Part shown: piece after piece, positions 1 through 7,105 of the stretch | Position numbering within the stretch: position 1 is the stretch's first letter | Layout of the letters: the number at the start of each line of letters is the position of its first letter | NCBI RefSeq assembly: GCF_014841135.1 | Contig: NZ_JACYTN010000003.1 | Location: forward strand, 186,001 to 250,000 | Length of the DNA: 64,000 nucleotides | Source of the DNA: Paenibacillus arenosi | Lineage (GTDB): Bacteria; Bacillota; Bacilli; Paenibacillales; Paenibacillaceae | Direction of reading: 5' to 3' | The notes under the pieces: model-generated | Told to the model about the DNA's origin: nothing | What the model saw: the letters and a program-made list of their open reading frames with translations, nothing else | Database searches by the model: none | Position numbers and translations under genes: made by a program

Positions 1-551
1 AACCCTTGAGCGATGAAGTCATCTACAGAGCTCCAGAAGTCGTGGAAGTCCTCAAAGAGCTCTTCATTTTGCTCCTGTTCAATCATTTCTTTGGTGAGTG
101 AAGTTAACGTGTATTCACTTGATAGGGAGGGTGCATGCTTATTCGAAGTATGAAACTTCTCTGCATGGAGTTGGTAATATAAATCGTAGTCTGTATCATA
201 ATCTCGGTGTGAAAATGCTGTTTCTAATACTTTTTCCCACTCTTCATCAAATACAGCTGAAATCATCCACGTTCCGCCGCATGTGTCTAAGTTAACCTGC
301 TTGTATACGTTATCGATGAATGTGTTCAAATGGCTTATAAATGCATCGTTATGGGGATCTCCAATGAAAAAATCCATGACACCCACGATATAGACGAGCG
401 CTGTTCGCGGCTGTGCAGGATCATCTACATATATATGCCCGCGGTTCGTGCCGTTGATAACGGCTTGTATAAGCAAGTTATCTCGCTCCGTGTCTTTTAT
501 TAATAATGGCTGTATAAGATGAAAGTCATTTTTGTCTAGTTCCACAATCAT
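1..551 (-). CDS. GNAT-type acetyltransferase, C-terminus cut by window edge
   Basis: Reading leftwards from an ATG at 551 the frame stays open to the window edge, about 183 residues, so the C-terminal part is missing. The N-terminus (MIVELDKNDFHLIQPLL) and the later stretch GHIYVDDPAQPRTALVYIVG, then FIGDPHNDAF, match the layout of the GNAT_acetyltran family (Pfam PF12746), in which an N-terminal subdomain precedes the acetyl-CoA-binding fold. The acetyl-CoA-binding half would lie outside the window, so catalytic motifs cannot be seen. The substrate is unknown; members are often annotated only as GNAT family N-acetyltransferase. The family call is from memory of sequence pattern and is moderately sure. 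Confidence 0.65.
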   Translation of the reverse strand, partial: MIVELDKNDFHLIQPLLIKDTERDNLLIQAVINGTNRGHIYVDDPAQPRTALVYIVGVMDFFIGDPHNDAFISHLNTFIDNVYKQVNLDTCGGTWMISAVFDEEWEKVLETAFSHRDYDTDYDLYYQLHAEKFHTSNKHAPSLSSEYTLTSLTKEMIEQEQNEELFEDFHDFWSSVDDFIAQG

Positions 552-776
552 GTTCCAAACCTCGCTTCCTAATATTTAAATACCACATTTTTACACAAAA
601 TCAGTATACGATCAGAAAGTGGACATTTCTAATACATCTATACAACTATGAATAATAGGTATTTTATCGAATTAGGATTGCGATTCTATATACTTGGCTG
701 ATACACTGATAGCGCATCGGATTCATTCGCGTTCCATCTGATAAGAGACTGATAGTATGGAGAGGAGCGGGCATTT

Positions 777-1367
777 ATGTCCCAACGAGTCGAGCAGCCA
801 ACATCCACATTATCATTAAAAGAATGGGCTGTAGCCGTAAAGGCGCTAGGTACAGGAGAGCAGATTATTACGGTTCGCAAGGGTGGATTATATGAAGAAA
901 CAAAAGAATTTAAGTTGGAAAATAACAGGTTCTATTTGTATCCAACCTATGAACACCAGAAGTCTGAGCTAGTGAAGTCAGACTATCAGCATTTGCTTCA
1001 ATCGACTTTGGAGGGTTGGTCAGCGGAGCAATCCACTGTAACGATTGAATACTTCGCCGAGGTGACGGACGATATCGAGCTTATGGATGAAGAAAAGTTA
1101 CGAGCGCTATCATCCTATCATATATGGACGGACTCTTTTGCAGATGTACGTTTGAAGTGGAAGCGAAAACTTCCTTTGCATATTTTATTTATCCGTATGT
1201 ATCGACTAGATCAGCCGATATCGATTCCAGTTGCTGAGTCCTATAAGGGATGCAAATCGTGGCATCATCTGCTGTCCGAACTCCCACAGAGTGGCTTTGA
1301 GCCTGTTCTGTCGGATGAGGAATATGTGCAGCAGAAGGAAGCTATTATGAAGTTATTGAACAAGTGA
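777..1367 (+). CDS. DUF1802 family protein
   Basis: A 196-residue soluble protein with no signal peptide or membrane segment. The N-terminal half (LKEWAVAVKALGTGEQIITV, then RKGGLYEE and FYLYPTYEHQ) is typical of the DUF1802 family, whose members are single-domain proteins of about this size and unknown function. The ATG at 777 follows GGAGAGGAGCGGG at good spacing. It stands alone: the previous gene is divergent and the next is convergent, with a hairpin between. No function can be inferred from context. Confidence 0.75.
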   Translation: MSQRVEQPTSTLSLKEWAVAVKALGTGEQIITVRKGGLYEETKEFKLENNRFYLYPTYEHQKSELVKSDYQHLLQSTLEGWSAEQSTVTIEYFAEVTDDIELMDEEKLRALSSYHIWTDSFADVRLKWKRKLPLHILFIRMYRLDQPISIPVAESYKGCKSWHHLLSELPQSGFEPVLSDEEYVQQKEAIMKLLNK

Positions 1368-1389
1368 GATCGTATTTACATAAAAAATA

Positions 1390-1462
1390 AAACAGCACCC
1401 CGTATATCTTGCGGCATAAACGCTGCGTTCATGCTGCTGAAAGAGATTGAAGGGGTGCTGTA
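1390..1462 (-). terminator. Long hairpin between convergent genes
   Basis: Outer arms ACAGCACCCC (1392-1401) and GGGGTGCTGT (1452-1461) enclose an inner 7-bp stem GCGGCAT/ATGCTGC. On the minus strand the hairpin is followed by a T-rich run (complement of 1378-1391), which fits an intrinsic terminator for the Gly-Gln repeat gene. On the plus strand the tail is weaker. Confidence 0.55.
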
Positions 1463-1492
1463 TTTGCATGCTTATTTTACATCAACGATGTA

Positions 1493-2521
1493 TTATTCGA
1501 CTGTAGGTGAGCTGCCTTTTCCTTTTTTGCCTTCAGGGGCAGTACCGTTGTCTTTGCTAGGAGGCGGAGCTGGGCTCTCACCTTCAGATGGCTCTTGCCC
1601 TTGGCCACTACCTTGCCCTTGGCCACCGCCTTGCCCTTGGCCACCGCCTTGCCCTTGGCCACCGCCTTGCCCTTGGCCGCTACCTTGCCCTTGGCCGCTA
1701 CCTTGCCCTTGGCCACTACCTTGCCCTTGGCCACCGCCTTGCCCTTGGCCACTACCTTGCCCTTGGCCACCGCCTTGCCCTTGGCCACCGCCTTGCCCTT
1801 GGCCACTACCTTGCCCTTGGCCACTACCTTGCCCTTGGCCACCGCCTTGCCCTTGACCGCTACCTTGCCCTTGACCGCTACCTTGCCCTTGGCCACTACC
1901 TTGCCCTTGCCCTTGACCGCTACCTTGCCCTTGGCCACTACCTTGCCCTTGGCCACCGCCTTGCCCTTGGCCGCCGCCTTGCCCTTGGCCGCCTTGCCCT
2001 TGGCCACTACCTTGCCCTTGGCCACCGCCTTGCCCTTGGCCACTACCTTGCCCTTGGCCGCTACCTTGCCCTTGACCGCTACCTTGCCCTTGACCACCGC
2101 CTTGCCCTTGGCCACCGCCTTGTCCTTGACCACTACCTCGCCATCCGCCGTGGCCTCGACCACGATGATGCCTTGGAATTTTCACGCTGTCATAAGCATA
2201 TAAGATTGCTTCTAGCGTCCGGTTATCTACATAACCAGTGACCGGCAATCCGTGCTTCTTCTGAAAATGCTTAACCGCTCGAACGGTAGCTTCATCGAAA
2301 TAGCCATTTATGTTGCCGTAGTAGCTGCCCAACACTTTTAGCATACCTTGCACGACGTAAACGTCAGGTCCCTTCGACCCTTTACCAAGCGCTGAAGTCG
2401 TATTTGGCATACTAACGATCAGCGCAATAGCCAACATTAGAGTGGCGGCGCATTTCGCAATTGTCCACCCAGATTTCTTTGTATATTCGTGGGAGCCTAC
2501 ATTCCACTGCCACTGTTGCAT
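1493..2521 (-). CDS. Secreted peptidoglycan-binding protein with Gly-Gln repeat tail
   Basis: 342 residues. A cytoplasmic N-terminus is followed by a hydrophobic segment at about residues 24-42 (CAATLMLAIALIVS) ending near TTSALG, a likely signal peptide or anchor. Residues about 47-110 form a PG_binding_1 domain (GPDVYVVQGMLKVLG, FDEATVRAVKHFQKKHGL, VTGYVDNRTLEAI). A basic His/Arg/Gly linker follows, then about 30 copies of a six-residue unit GQGQGS or GQGQGG, and a short Glu/Pro/Lys tail. PG_binding_1 domains anchor proteins to cell-wall glycan, so the product probably sits in the wall or spore envelope with a flexible Gly-Gln tail exposed. The tail has no recognised domain. Start is ATG with a GGTGGAGATGG sequence upstream. 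The tail length is expected to vary between strains by slippage. Confidence 0.8.
   Translation of the reverse strand: MQQWQWNVGSHEYTKKSGWTIAKCAATLMLAIALIVSMPNTTSALGKGSKGPDVYVVQGMLKVLGSYYGNINGYFDEATVRAVKHFQKKHGLPVTGYVDNRTLEAILYAYDSVKIPRHHRGRGHGGWRGSGQGQGGGQGQGGGQGQGSGQGQGSGQGQGSGQGQGGGQGQGSGQGQGGQGQGGGQGQGGGQGQGSGQGQGSGQGQGQGSGQGQGSGQGQGSGQGQGGGQGQGSGQGQGSGQGQGGGQGQGGGQGQGSGQGQGGGQGQGSGQGQGSGQGQGSGQGQGGGQGQGGGQGQGGGQGQGSGQGQEPSEGESPAPPPSKDNGTAPEGKKGKGSSPTVE
1596..2141. repeat. 18-bp tandem repeat array inside a coding region
   Basis: About 30 near-identical 18-bp units (plus-strand form CCTTGCCCTTGGCCACTA and variants with CACCG, CGCTA or TTGACC), encoding Gly-Gln-Gly-Gln-Gly-Ser/Gly on the minus strand. 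One unit has 6 bp extra near 1905 and one is 3 bp short near 1992; both keep the frame. All length changes being multiples of three suggests selection on the encoded peptide. Confidence 0.95.
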
Positions 2522-2843
2522 ACCATCTCCACCATCTTTCCTTAATCTAAATTTCCAACAAGCATTACTATTTCCTCAAAGTTTCCTTTTCATTACGAAA
2601 AAGTGTCGAATTTTATAAGAACCTATGTATTTGCTCTACATCACGGAGATTAGGAAGATGAAGGAAGGGACTTCAATGTTGACTCAAGACCAATTGGTGT
2701 CCTATACTAACTCAAAAGCGAAACCAAAAGGTTTCGCATTATGACGTAGCGAATGTAAGAGCATGTTGGATATTTGGATATTGAGTATGTAAACGAGCAA
2801 TATATTGCACATATGGCTTTGCTAGCTGGAGGAGGAAATAACA
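2522..2843. other. Intergenic region, divergent promoters, short hairpin
   Basis: 322 bp between divergently transcribed genes. It holds a perfect hairpin GCGAAACC-AAAA-GGTTTCGC at 2718-2737 with no T-run after it. A 22-codon open frame (2676-2744) preceded by AAGGAAGGGA overlaps the hairpin; I do not think it is a gene. No confident promoter hexamers were found. Confidence 0.5.
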
Positions 2844-3269
2844 TTGAATCAAAATAACGCATCAACATTTGCAGAAGTTCGTAAAACCGTACAATTAAAG
2901 GCGCCAATTGAAAAGGTATGGGCTGCCGTTTCCACAGCAGAAGGGATCGCAGTATGGTTTATGCCTAGTGATTTTGAACCTGTTGTTGGCCACAAGTTTC
3001 ACTTGGAAGCAGGGCCATTCGGTAAGTCACCTTGTGAAGTGACAGCGATTGAGCCGCCGCATAAGCTATCATTTACATGGGGGAAAGATTGGACACTTAC
3101 GTTCTTGCTGGAAGAGCAAGGAGATGTGACTGAGTTTACACTTATCCATGGGGGCTGGGATGCGGATAAAGTTACGGAGTTCGGTCAAAGCCATACGGAA
3201 GTGCGTGAGCGTATGAGTCAAGGTTGGATAGGTATTTTGGAAAAACTGCGCAAGACGATCGAGGGTTAA
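2844..3269 (+). CDS. SRPBCC/AHSA1 domain protein
   Basis: 141 residues of the START-like SRPBCC superfamily, AHSA1 subgroup. Signatures are TVQLKAPIEKVWAAVSTAEG at the N-terminus, VWFMPSDFEP, a middle strand KLSFTWGKDW, and a C-terminal helix ending RMSQGWIGILEKLRK. These proteins form a deep hydrophobic pocket, but their ligands are rarely known. Start is TTG at 2844 behind GGAGGAGG. The next gene, an ArsR regulator, begins 2 bp after this stop; AHSA1 plus ArsR pairs are common in Firmicutes, and the regulator probably controls the pair. Ligand unknown. Confidence 0.85.
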   Translation: MNQNNASTFAEVRKTVQLKAPIEKVWAAVSTAEGIAVWFMPSDFEPVVGHKFHLEAGPFGKSPCEVTAIEPPHKLSFTWGKDWTLTFLLEEQGDVTEFTLIHGGWDADKVTEFGQSHTEVRERMSQGWIGILEKLRKTIEG

Positions 3270-3270
3270 G

Positions 3271-3651
3271 ATGGCTGCTCCTCAACCGAAGTACGATGTG
3301 TTTCAGGCTATCGCAGATCCTACGCGCCGTCAGTTGTTAAGTCTGTTGAGCGAACAGGAAATGCCGGTTACCTCCATTAGCAGACATTTTCCAATGAGTC
3401 GAACCGCAGTTTCTAAGCATTTGCGCATCTTGGCAGAAGCAGGGCTCGTCAAAGATCGCAAGGTAGGTCGAGAAACACGTTATCGTCTAGAGTCTGAACC
3501 ACTACAAGAGTTAAAGCGTTGGCTATCCTATTACGAACGGTTCTGGGATAACAAGCTTGCGATGCTCAAACATTTCGTGGAATCTGATTCTACAGATGAG
3601 GCAGAGCGTTATGGTAAGCTGGAAGTGTTGAAGTCAGATCATAACGACTAG
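3271..3651 (+). CDS. ArsR-family winged-helix regulator
   Basis: 126 residues. The N-terminal winged helix is clear: VFQAIADPTRRQLLSLLSE, then MPVTSISRHFPMSRTAVSKH (recognition helix) and LRILAEAGLVKDRKVGRETR (wing). The metal-binding ELCVC motif of classical ArsR sensors is absent and there is no Cys in the DNA-binding domain, so metal sensing is unlikely. This subtype (SRPBCC-associated ArsR) usually regulates its partner gene. It is translationally coupled to the AHSA1 gene, with GAGGG just before its ATG. Confidence 0.88.
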   Translation: MAAPQPKYDVFQAIADPTRRQLLSLLSEQEMPVTSISRHFPMSRTAVSKHLRILAEAGLVKDRKVGRETRYRLESEPLQELKRWLSYYERFWDNKLAMLKHFVESDSTDEAERYGKLEVLKSDHND

Positions 3652-3680
3652 AGCAGTTACGAAAAGGTGGTATCGTTCCT

Positions 3681-4388
3681 TTGAACATAGAAGAGATTAT
3701 GAGCAAGCTGGAAGCGCTCGGTACAGAGCAAACGAAGAAAACACATATGCGCCATGGAGCTCCCGAGCCGTTGTTCGGGGTTAAAGTCGGTGACATGAAG
3801 AAGCTGGTCAAGTACGTCAAGAAAGATCAAGAACTGGCTTTAGCGCTATATGAGACGGGGAACTACGATGCTATGTATTTAGCAGGATTGTCCGTTAGCC
3901 CCAAGTTGATGACAAAAGAACAGCTGCAGCGTTGGGTGAGTCAGGCCAAATGGCATGCACCTGCGGAATATACGGTGGCAAGTGTGGCAGCAGAGAGCGA
4001 TTATGCGTTAGAGTTAGCCCGTGAATGGATTCAATCTGAGGTGGAGACGACAGCAATTTGTGGGTGGAGCACGTACGCTAACTTTTTATCTATTGCCCCA
4101 GATGAACAGTTGGATATCGAGGAAATACGTAGCTTGTTAGGGCAAGTAGAGCGCACAATTCATCAAGAACGCAATCGAGTACGATATACGATGAACGGCT
4201 TTGTAATTAGTGTAGGCACCTATGTGAAAGCTCTTCACGATGAGGCGAAGGCTGCTGCATCTCATATTGGAAAAGTAAGTGTGGATGTAGGTGACACAGC
4301 GTGTAAAGTCCCGCTAGCAACGGCTTATATTGAGAAAGTAGAGTCGATGAATCGAGTAGGACAGAAGCGAAAGACTTGTATTTGTTAG
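3681..4388 (+). CDS. AlkD-like DNA alkylation repair protein
   Basis: 235 residues of helical ALK/HEAT-like repeats, matching the DNA alkylation repair family (PF08713). Visible blocks are TKKTHMRHGAPEPLFGVKVG near the N-terminus, then LALALYETGNYDAMYLAGL, KWHAPAEYTVASVAAES and WSTYANFLS. AlkD relatives remove positively charged alkylated bases by trapping a distorted backbone. This subgroup lacks proven glycosylase activity in most cases, so repair of alkyl damage is a family-level inference. Start is TTG at 3681 behind AAAGGTGG, 29 bp after the ArsR gene, so it may be the last gene of that operon. A strong terminator follows. Confidence 0.8.
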   Translation: MNIEEIMSKLEALGTEQTKKTHMRHGAPEPLFGVKVGDMKKLVKYVKKDQELALALYETGNYDAMYLAGLSVSPKLMTKEQLQRWVSQAKWHAPAEYTVASVAAESDYALELAREWIQSEVETTAICGWSTYANFLSIAPDEQLDIEEIRSLLGQVERTIHQERNRVRYTMNGFVISVGTYVKALHDEAKAAASHIGKVSVDVGDTACKVPLATAYIEKVESMNRVGQKRKTCIC

Positions 4389-4418
4389 ATGTGAACTGTC
4401 AACATGATGTAGTTGGAC

Positions 4419-4450
4419 AAAGAACCCTATCACAGGGTTCTTTGTGTTTT
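4419..4450 (+). terminator. Intrinsic terminator after alkD-like gene
   Basis: Stem AAAGAACCCT / AGGGTTCTTT with a 5-nt loop, followed by GTGTTTTTC. It closes the AHSA1-ArsR-AlkD operon. Confidence 0.9.
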
Positions 4451-4479
4451 TCTCTGAAGCTAATGAAAGATAAACCTTG

Positions 4480-5592
4480 CTAAAAGGGATGGCTGGTGAT
4501 TTCTGTTGCTTTTCGAGCTAGTACTGACTTTAGCGTGCTAATCTGCTTTTTCGTTAATGGCCGGGTATAGGAGTAGCTCTTCATCCGAACCCCTTTAATA
4601 TCTCCTGCTCCTATATTCGGCTGAGCAACCCGCACATTAAATAACTGAGAAAACCAGTTGAAAGGGTAGGAAATAGAGCGCAGTCCATCTTCGAAGCCTG
4701 CGTAGTTCACAGCGGCAGCATAATTATCGCTGCTGCGCAGCCAGATCGATCCAGAGTCTCCTGGCAATGAAGTAGGTGTTGCACCTAAAATGACAGACTG
4801 ATCACGGAACTGAATGACACCAAGTCCACCATAATCGCCATAGTTCACGGTGAAATCCGTGTGTACCGATTCCACTGTACCTGTAACAGCACCTGTCGTA
4901 CGCCCTACTTTTTTGAACACTTCGCCAACCCGATACGTTAATAAATGGCCTGGTACGACACCAACTGTCGCGTAAGTGGGACTTAATAAACTGTTGTCTA
5001 GCGGGATACAAGTGGCTGCATCGAGATAGTTGTCACCTGTTTTTTGCAAAGGGATGAATCTATCTAATCTGCCGATTTCGTCCGTGGTTGCTTGCCCACT
5101 GTCCGCGGCTCCAGGCTGAATCGTTTCGGTATAATCGGCTGAATTGTTGCGGTTGAGGACATGGTTGTTGCTGCATACGTAATATTGGGTTCGAGCAGGA
5201 TAGTTAATGGCAATTAATCCACCCGTTCCAGATACACCAGGGGAACCGGGTAGTGAGGGATATCCCACGCTGTAGCCGCCGGGAACTGGACGGATGCGAT
5301 CGGTATAAGGGGCGACTTTAGCCTTGGCATCATGAAAAACCTTAACTTTTCCAGACACAATGGTGCGTATCGGAACTTGCACGACTTTGCCTTGTACGGT
5401 TGTAGATACGGATTTTGGTACAGAGCTTGTACTTACGGCAGAAGCAGTTTCTGTATAGATAATTACGCATGCGCCTTGCTTGGGCTGCTTCGGATTTTTA
5501 TAGCCAACACCAACACCGACAATCCCTTTCTTTTGGAGCAATTGAGCGGCATGCTTGATTTTGGCTTTGTAAGCTGCGTAGAAATTAGCCAT
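4480..5592 (-). CDS. Trypsin-like serine protease, no signal peptide
   Basis: 370 residues. A chymotrypsin-fold triad is visible: His144 in CSNNHVLNRNN, Asp191 in GDNYLDAATC, and Ser280 in SLPGDSGSIWL. Upstream, residues 23-31 (GIVGVGVGY) and a beta-rich stretch with VPIRTIVSGKV form an N-terminal region often seen in bacterial proteins of this type. No signal peptide, lipobox or membrane helix is present, so the enzyme looks cytoplasmic or released by a non-Sec route, unlike HtrA or glutamyl endopeptidases. No PDZ domain is seen. It is monocistronic and convergent with the AlkD-like gene. The substrate is unknown. The start is ATG, with GTGAGGGACGTAC upstream. Confidence 0.75.
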   Translation of the reverse strand: MANFYAAYKAKIKHAAQLLQKKGIVGVGVGYKNPKQPKQGACVIIYTETASAVSTSSVPKSVSTTVQGKVVQVPIRTIVSGKVKVFHDAKAKVAPYTDRIRPVPGGYSVGYPSLPGSPGVSGTGGLIAINYPARTQYYVCSNNHVLNRNNSADYTETIQPGAADSGQATTDEIGRLDRFIPLQKTGDNYLDAATCIPLDNSLLSPTYATVGVVPGHLLTYRVGEVFKKVGRTTGAVTGTVESVHTDFTVNYGDYGGLGVIQFRDQSVILGATPTSLPGDSGSIWLRSSDNYAAAVNYAGFEDGLRSISYPFNWFSQLFNVRVAQPNIGAGDIKGVRMKSYSYTRPLTKKQISTLKSVLARKATEITSHPF

Positions 5593-5691
5593 GTACGTCC
5601 CTCACTTCGTTTAGATTCTGAGTCATATTATGCATGCAGGCGGGCGAGTGTAATGGGCGATCTCCTTATAGGCACGGATAAAAGCTAGTGA

Positions 5692-5719
5692 TTGACAGCA
5701 AAATCAATTTTCCTATACA
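5692..5719 (+). promoter_or_regulatory. Sigma-A promoter of the YodC-like gene
   Basis: TTGACA at 5692-5697 and TATACA at 5714-5719 with a 16-bp spacer. The inverted repeat at 5729-5747 lies just downstream of the expected start. Confidence 0.7.
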
Positions 5720-5728
5720 CTATATTTA

Positions 5729-5747
5729 CTTACAAAACATAAGTAGA
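5729..5747. promoter_or_regulatory. YodB-like inverted repeat operator
   Basis: TACTTA-N7-TAAGTA. Its reverse strand reads TACTTATGTTTTGTAAGTA, which resembles the YodB operator of Bacillus subtilis (TACTATTTGTAAGTAGTA, from memory). Position over the transcription start fits repression by a DUF24/HxlR-type redox sensor. Assignment is inferred from similarity and context. Confidence 0.5.
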
Positions 5748-5776
5748 TTACTTTCTGATGAGGAGCTATAACGATC

Positions 5777-6388
5777 ATGACGAAATCATTTTCAGAAGTG
5801 GCTAATGAGCGCCGCTCCGTAAAAGTATACGATACGAACGCAGAGATTTCCCGCGAAGAACTGACAGAGATTCTTGATCTAACAGCGAAGACTCCTTCTG
5901 CTTGGAACTTGCAGCATTGGAGATTTGTAGTGATCCAGAGTGCAGAAGCAAAGCAAAAGCTTCTTCCTATTGCTTACAATCAACAGCAAGTCGTAGATGC
6001 GTCTGCAACGGTAGCGATCTTGGGTGACACTGAAGCTTATCGCCACTTCGATGATGTATTCTTGCCTGCAGTAACAGCTGGCTTCTTGGCAGAAGAGGTG
6101 GCATCATCATTGCAGGGCCAAATCAATCGTGCTTATGGAGATAAGCAGGTTGCTCATAATGCAGCATTGATTAACGGTTCCTTGGCAGCGATGACATTTA
6201 TGTATGCAGCGCAGGAGTGCGGTTGGAGAACGAATGCAATCGGCGGCTTCCACGCTCCTTCTTTCATGAAAGAGTTCGAAGTGGATGAGCGCTATGTGCC
6301 GATTATGCTGATTACGATCGGTAAAGAAAAACAAGAAGGGCGTCCTTCGTCCCGTATCCCTGCTGCTCAATTAATAGATTGGAAATAA
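5777..6388 (+). CDS. yodC: YodC-like nitroreductase
   Basis: 203 residues, the size of a single-domain FMN nitroreductase. It aligns by eye with B. subtilis YodC over its whole length: ERRSVKVYDTNAEISREELT, then TAKTPSAWNLQHWRFVVIQS, LPIAYNQQQVVDASATVAIL, WRTNAIGGF and YVPIMLITIGK. YodC is an NAD(P)H-dependent quinone or nitro reductase induced by diamide and quinones. The Arg-Ser-Val-Lys start and PSAWNLQHW segment bind FMN phosphate and the isoalloxazine ring in the family. It is a single gene with its own promoter and a YodB-like operator. No yodB gene sits next to it. Confidence 0.85.
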   Translation: MTKSFSEVANERRSVKVYDTNAEISREELTEILDLTAKTPSAWNLQHWRFVVIQSAEAKQKLLPIAYNQQQVVDASATVAILGDTEAYRHFDDVFLPAVTAGFLAEEVASSLQGQINRAYGDKQVAHNAALINGSLAAMTFMYAAQECGWRTNAIGGFHAPSFMKEFEVDERYVPIMLITIGKEKQEGRPSSRIPAAQLIDWK

Positions 6389-6437
6389 CAACGTTAGTAA
6401 GTGGTAGTTAACATCTTAATAGCTTATGGCTAAATAG

Positions 6438-6483
6438 CGGCTGTTCTTTAGTACTGACTGTACTGGGGGCAGTCGTTTTTTTA
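6438..6483 (+). terminator. Intrinsic terminator after yodC-like gene
   Basis: CGGCTG (6438) pairs with CAGTCG (6470-6475), with a nested AGTA/TACT stem, followed by eight T residues. Confidence 0.7.
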
Positions 6484-6531
6484 TTTTTACAGGCAATTGT
6501 GTAGTTGAAGATTGTGGAAAATAATGCTACA

Positions 6532-6557
6532 TTATTGTTTAGATAACTTAACAATAA
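6532..6557. promoter_or_regulatory. MarR-type palindromic operator
   Basis: Arms TTATTGTTTAG (6532-6542) and CTTAACAATAA (6547-6557) match at 10 of 11 positions around a 4-bp centre. It ends 19 bp before the MarR start codon, so autorepression is likely. Confidence 0.65.
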
Positions 6558-6576
6558 GGAGAACTTAATATTTAAG

Positions 6577-7038
6577 ATGAATAAACAAATTAACAAACTT
6601 ATTCCTATTGTAAAAGAAATAAATGAGGCAGAGTATGAGCTTAATACGATGCTGCTGCCCTATTATCAACAGGTTATGGAGCACGAGTTATCTGTGAAGC
6701 AGGCCTTAATTCTGGAGGTCTTGTACAAACAGAAGCAAGTAACCGTTCGAGAAATTGCGGAACAAATGAAGGTATCTTCGAGCGCTGTCAGTCAAATTAT
6801 TAGTAAGCTAGATAAAGCCGAGTATGTGAAGCGTGAGATTAACCCAAATAACAGACGAGAAATATTAGTGAGCTTGGGTGAAAAGGGCGAGAATTACTTC
6901 GCGCAAATGCAGCAGGTCGAACAAGACATCATTGAGCGCTATTATACAAAGTTAACGATGGAAGAGGTGATGCAGCTCAAGCATATTACGCTCAAGTTGA
7001 AAAATATTGTTGAGCAGGAGTTGGCTGGCCGAGACTGA
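6577..7038 (+). CDS. MarR-family transcriptional regulator
   Basis: 153 residues. The winged helix is clear: SVKQALILEVLYKQKQVTVR (helices 1-2), EIAEQMKVSSSAVSQIISKL (helix-turn-helix) and YVKREINPNNRREILVSLG (wing with the conserved Asp/Asn-Arg-Arg). Flanking helices supply the dimer interface. No Cys is present, so thiol sensing as in OhrR is unlikely; a small-molecule ligand is the default expectation. The 26-bp palindrome just upstream suggests autoregulation. The serine hydrolase gene begins 67 bp downstream on the same strand and is probably co-transcribed and controlled by this protein. Confidence 0.88.
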   Translation: MNKQINKLIPIVKEINEAEYELNTMLLPYYQQVMEHELSVKQALILEVLYKQKQVTVREIAEQMKVSSSAVSQIISKLDKAEYVKREINPNNRREILVSLGEKGENYFAQMQQVEQDIIERYYTKLTMEEVMQLKHITLKLKNIVEQELAGRD

Positions 7039-7105
7039 TACAGAACAGACTCTAGCATCACGAGAAGACCATACACGACGGAATATGGGATAGGAGGAGC
7101 TAGTT

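Noticed and set aside
1596-2141. Possible CRISPR array
   Set aside because: Units are 18 bp, contiguous without spacers, and coding.
1431-2241. Long open frames through the 18-bp repeat, on both strands (for example Pro-Cys-Pro-Trp, Ala-Leu-Pro-Leu and Lys-Ala-Val repeats)
   Set aside because: They are forced by the periodicity of the repeat. Only the minus-strand frame with a signal segment and PG-binding domain makes sense.
2676-2744. 22-codon frame with a ribosome site before the AHSA1 gene
   Set aside because: No similarity or signal feature; it ends in a hairpin. Too little evidence.
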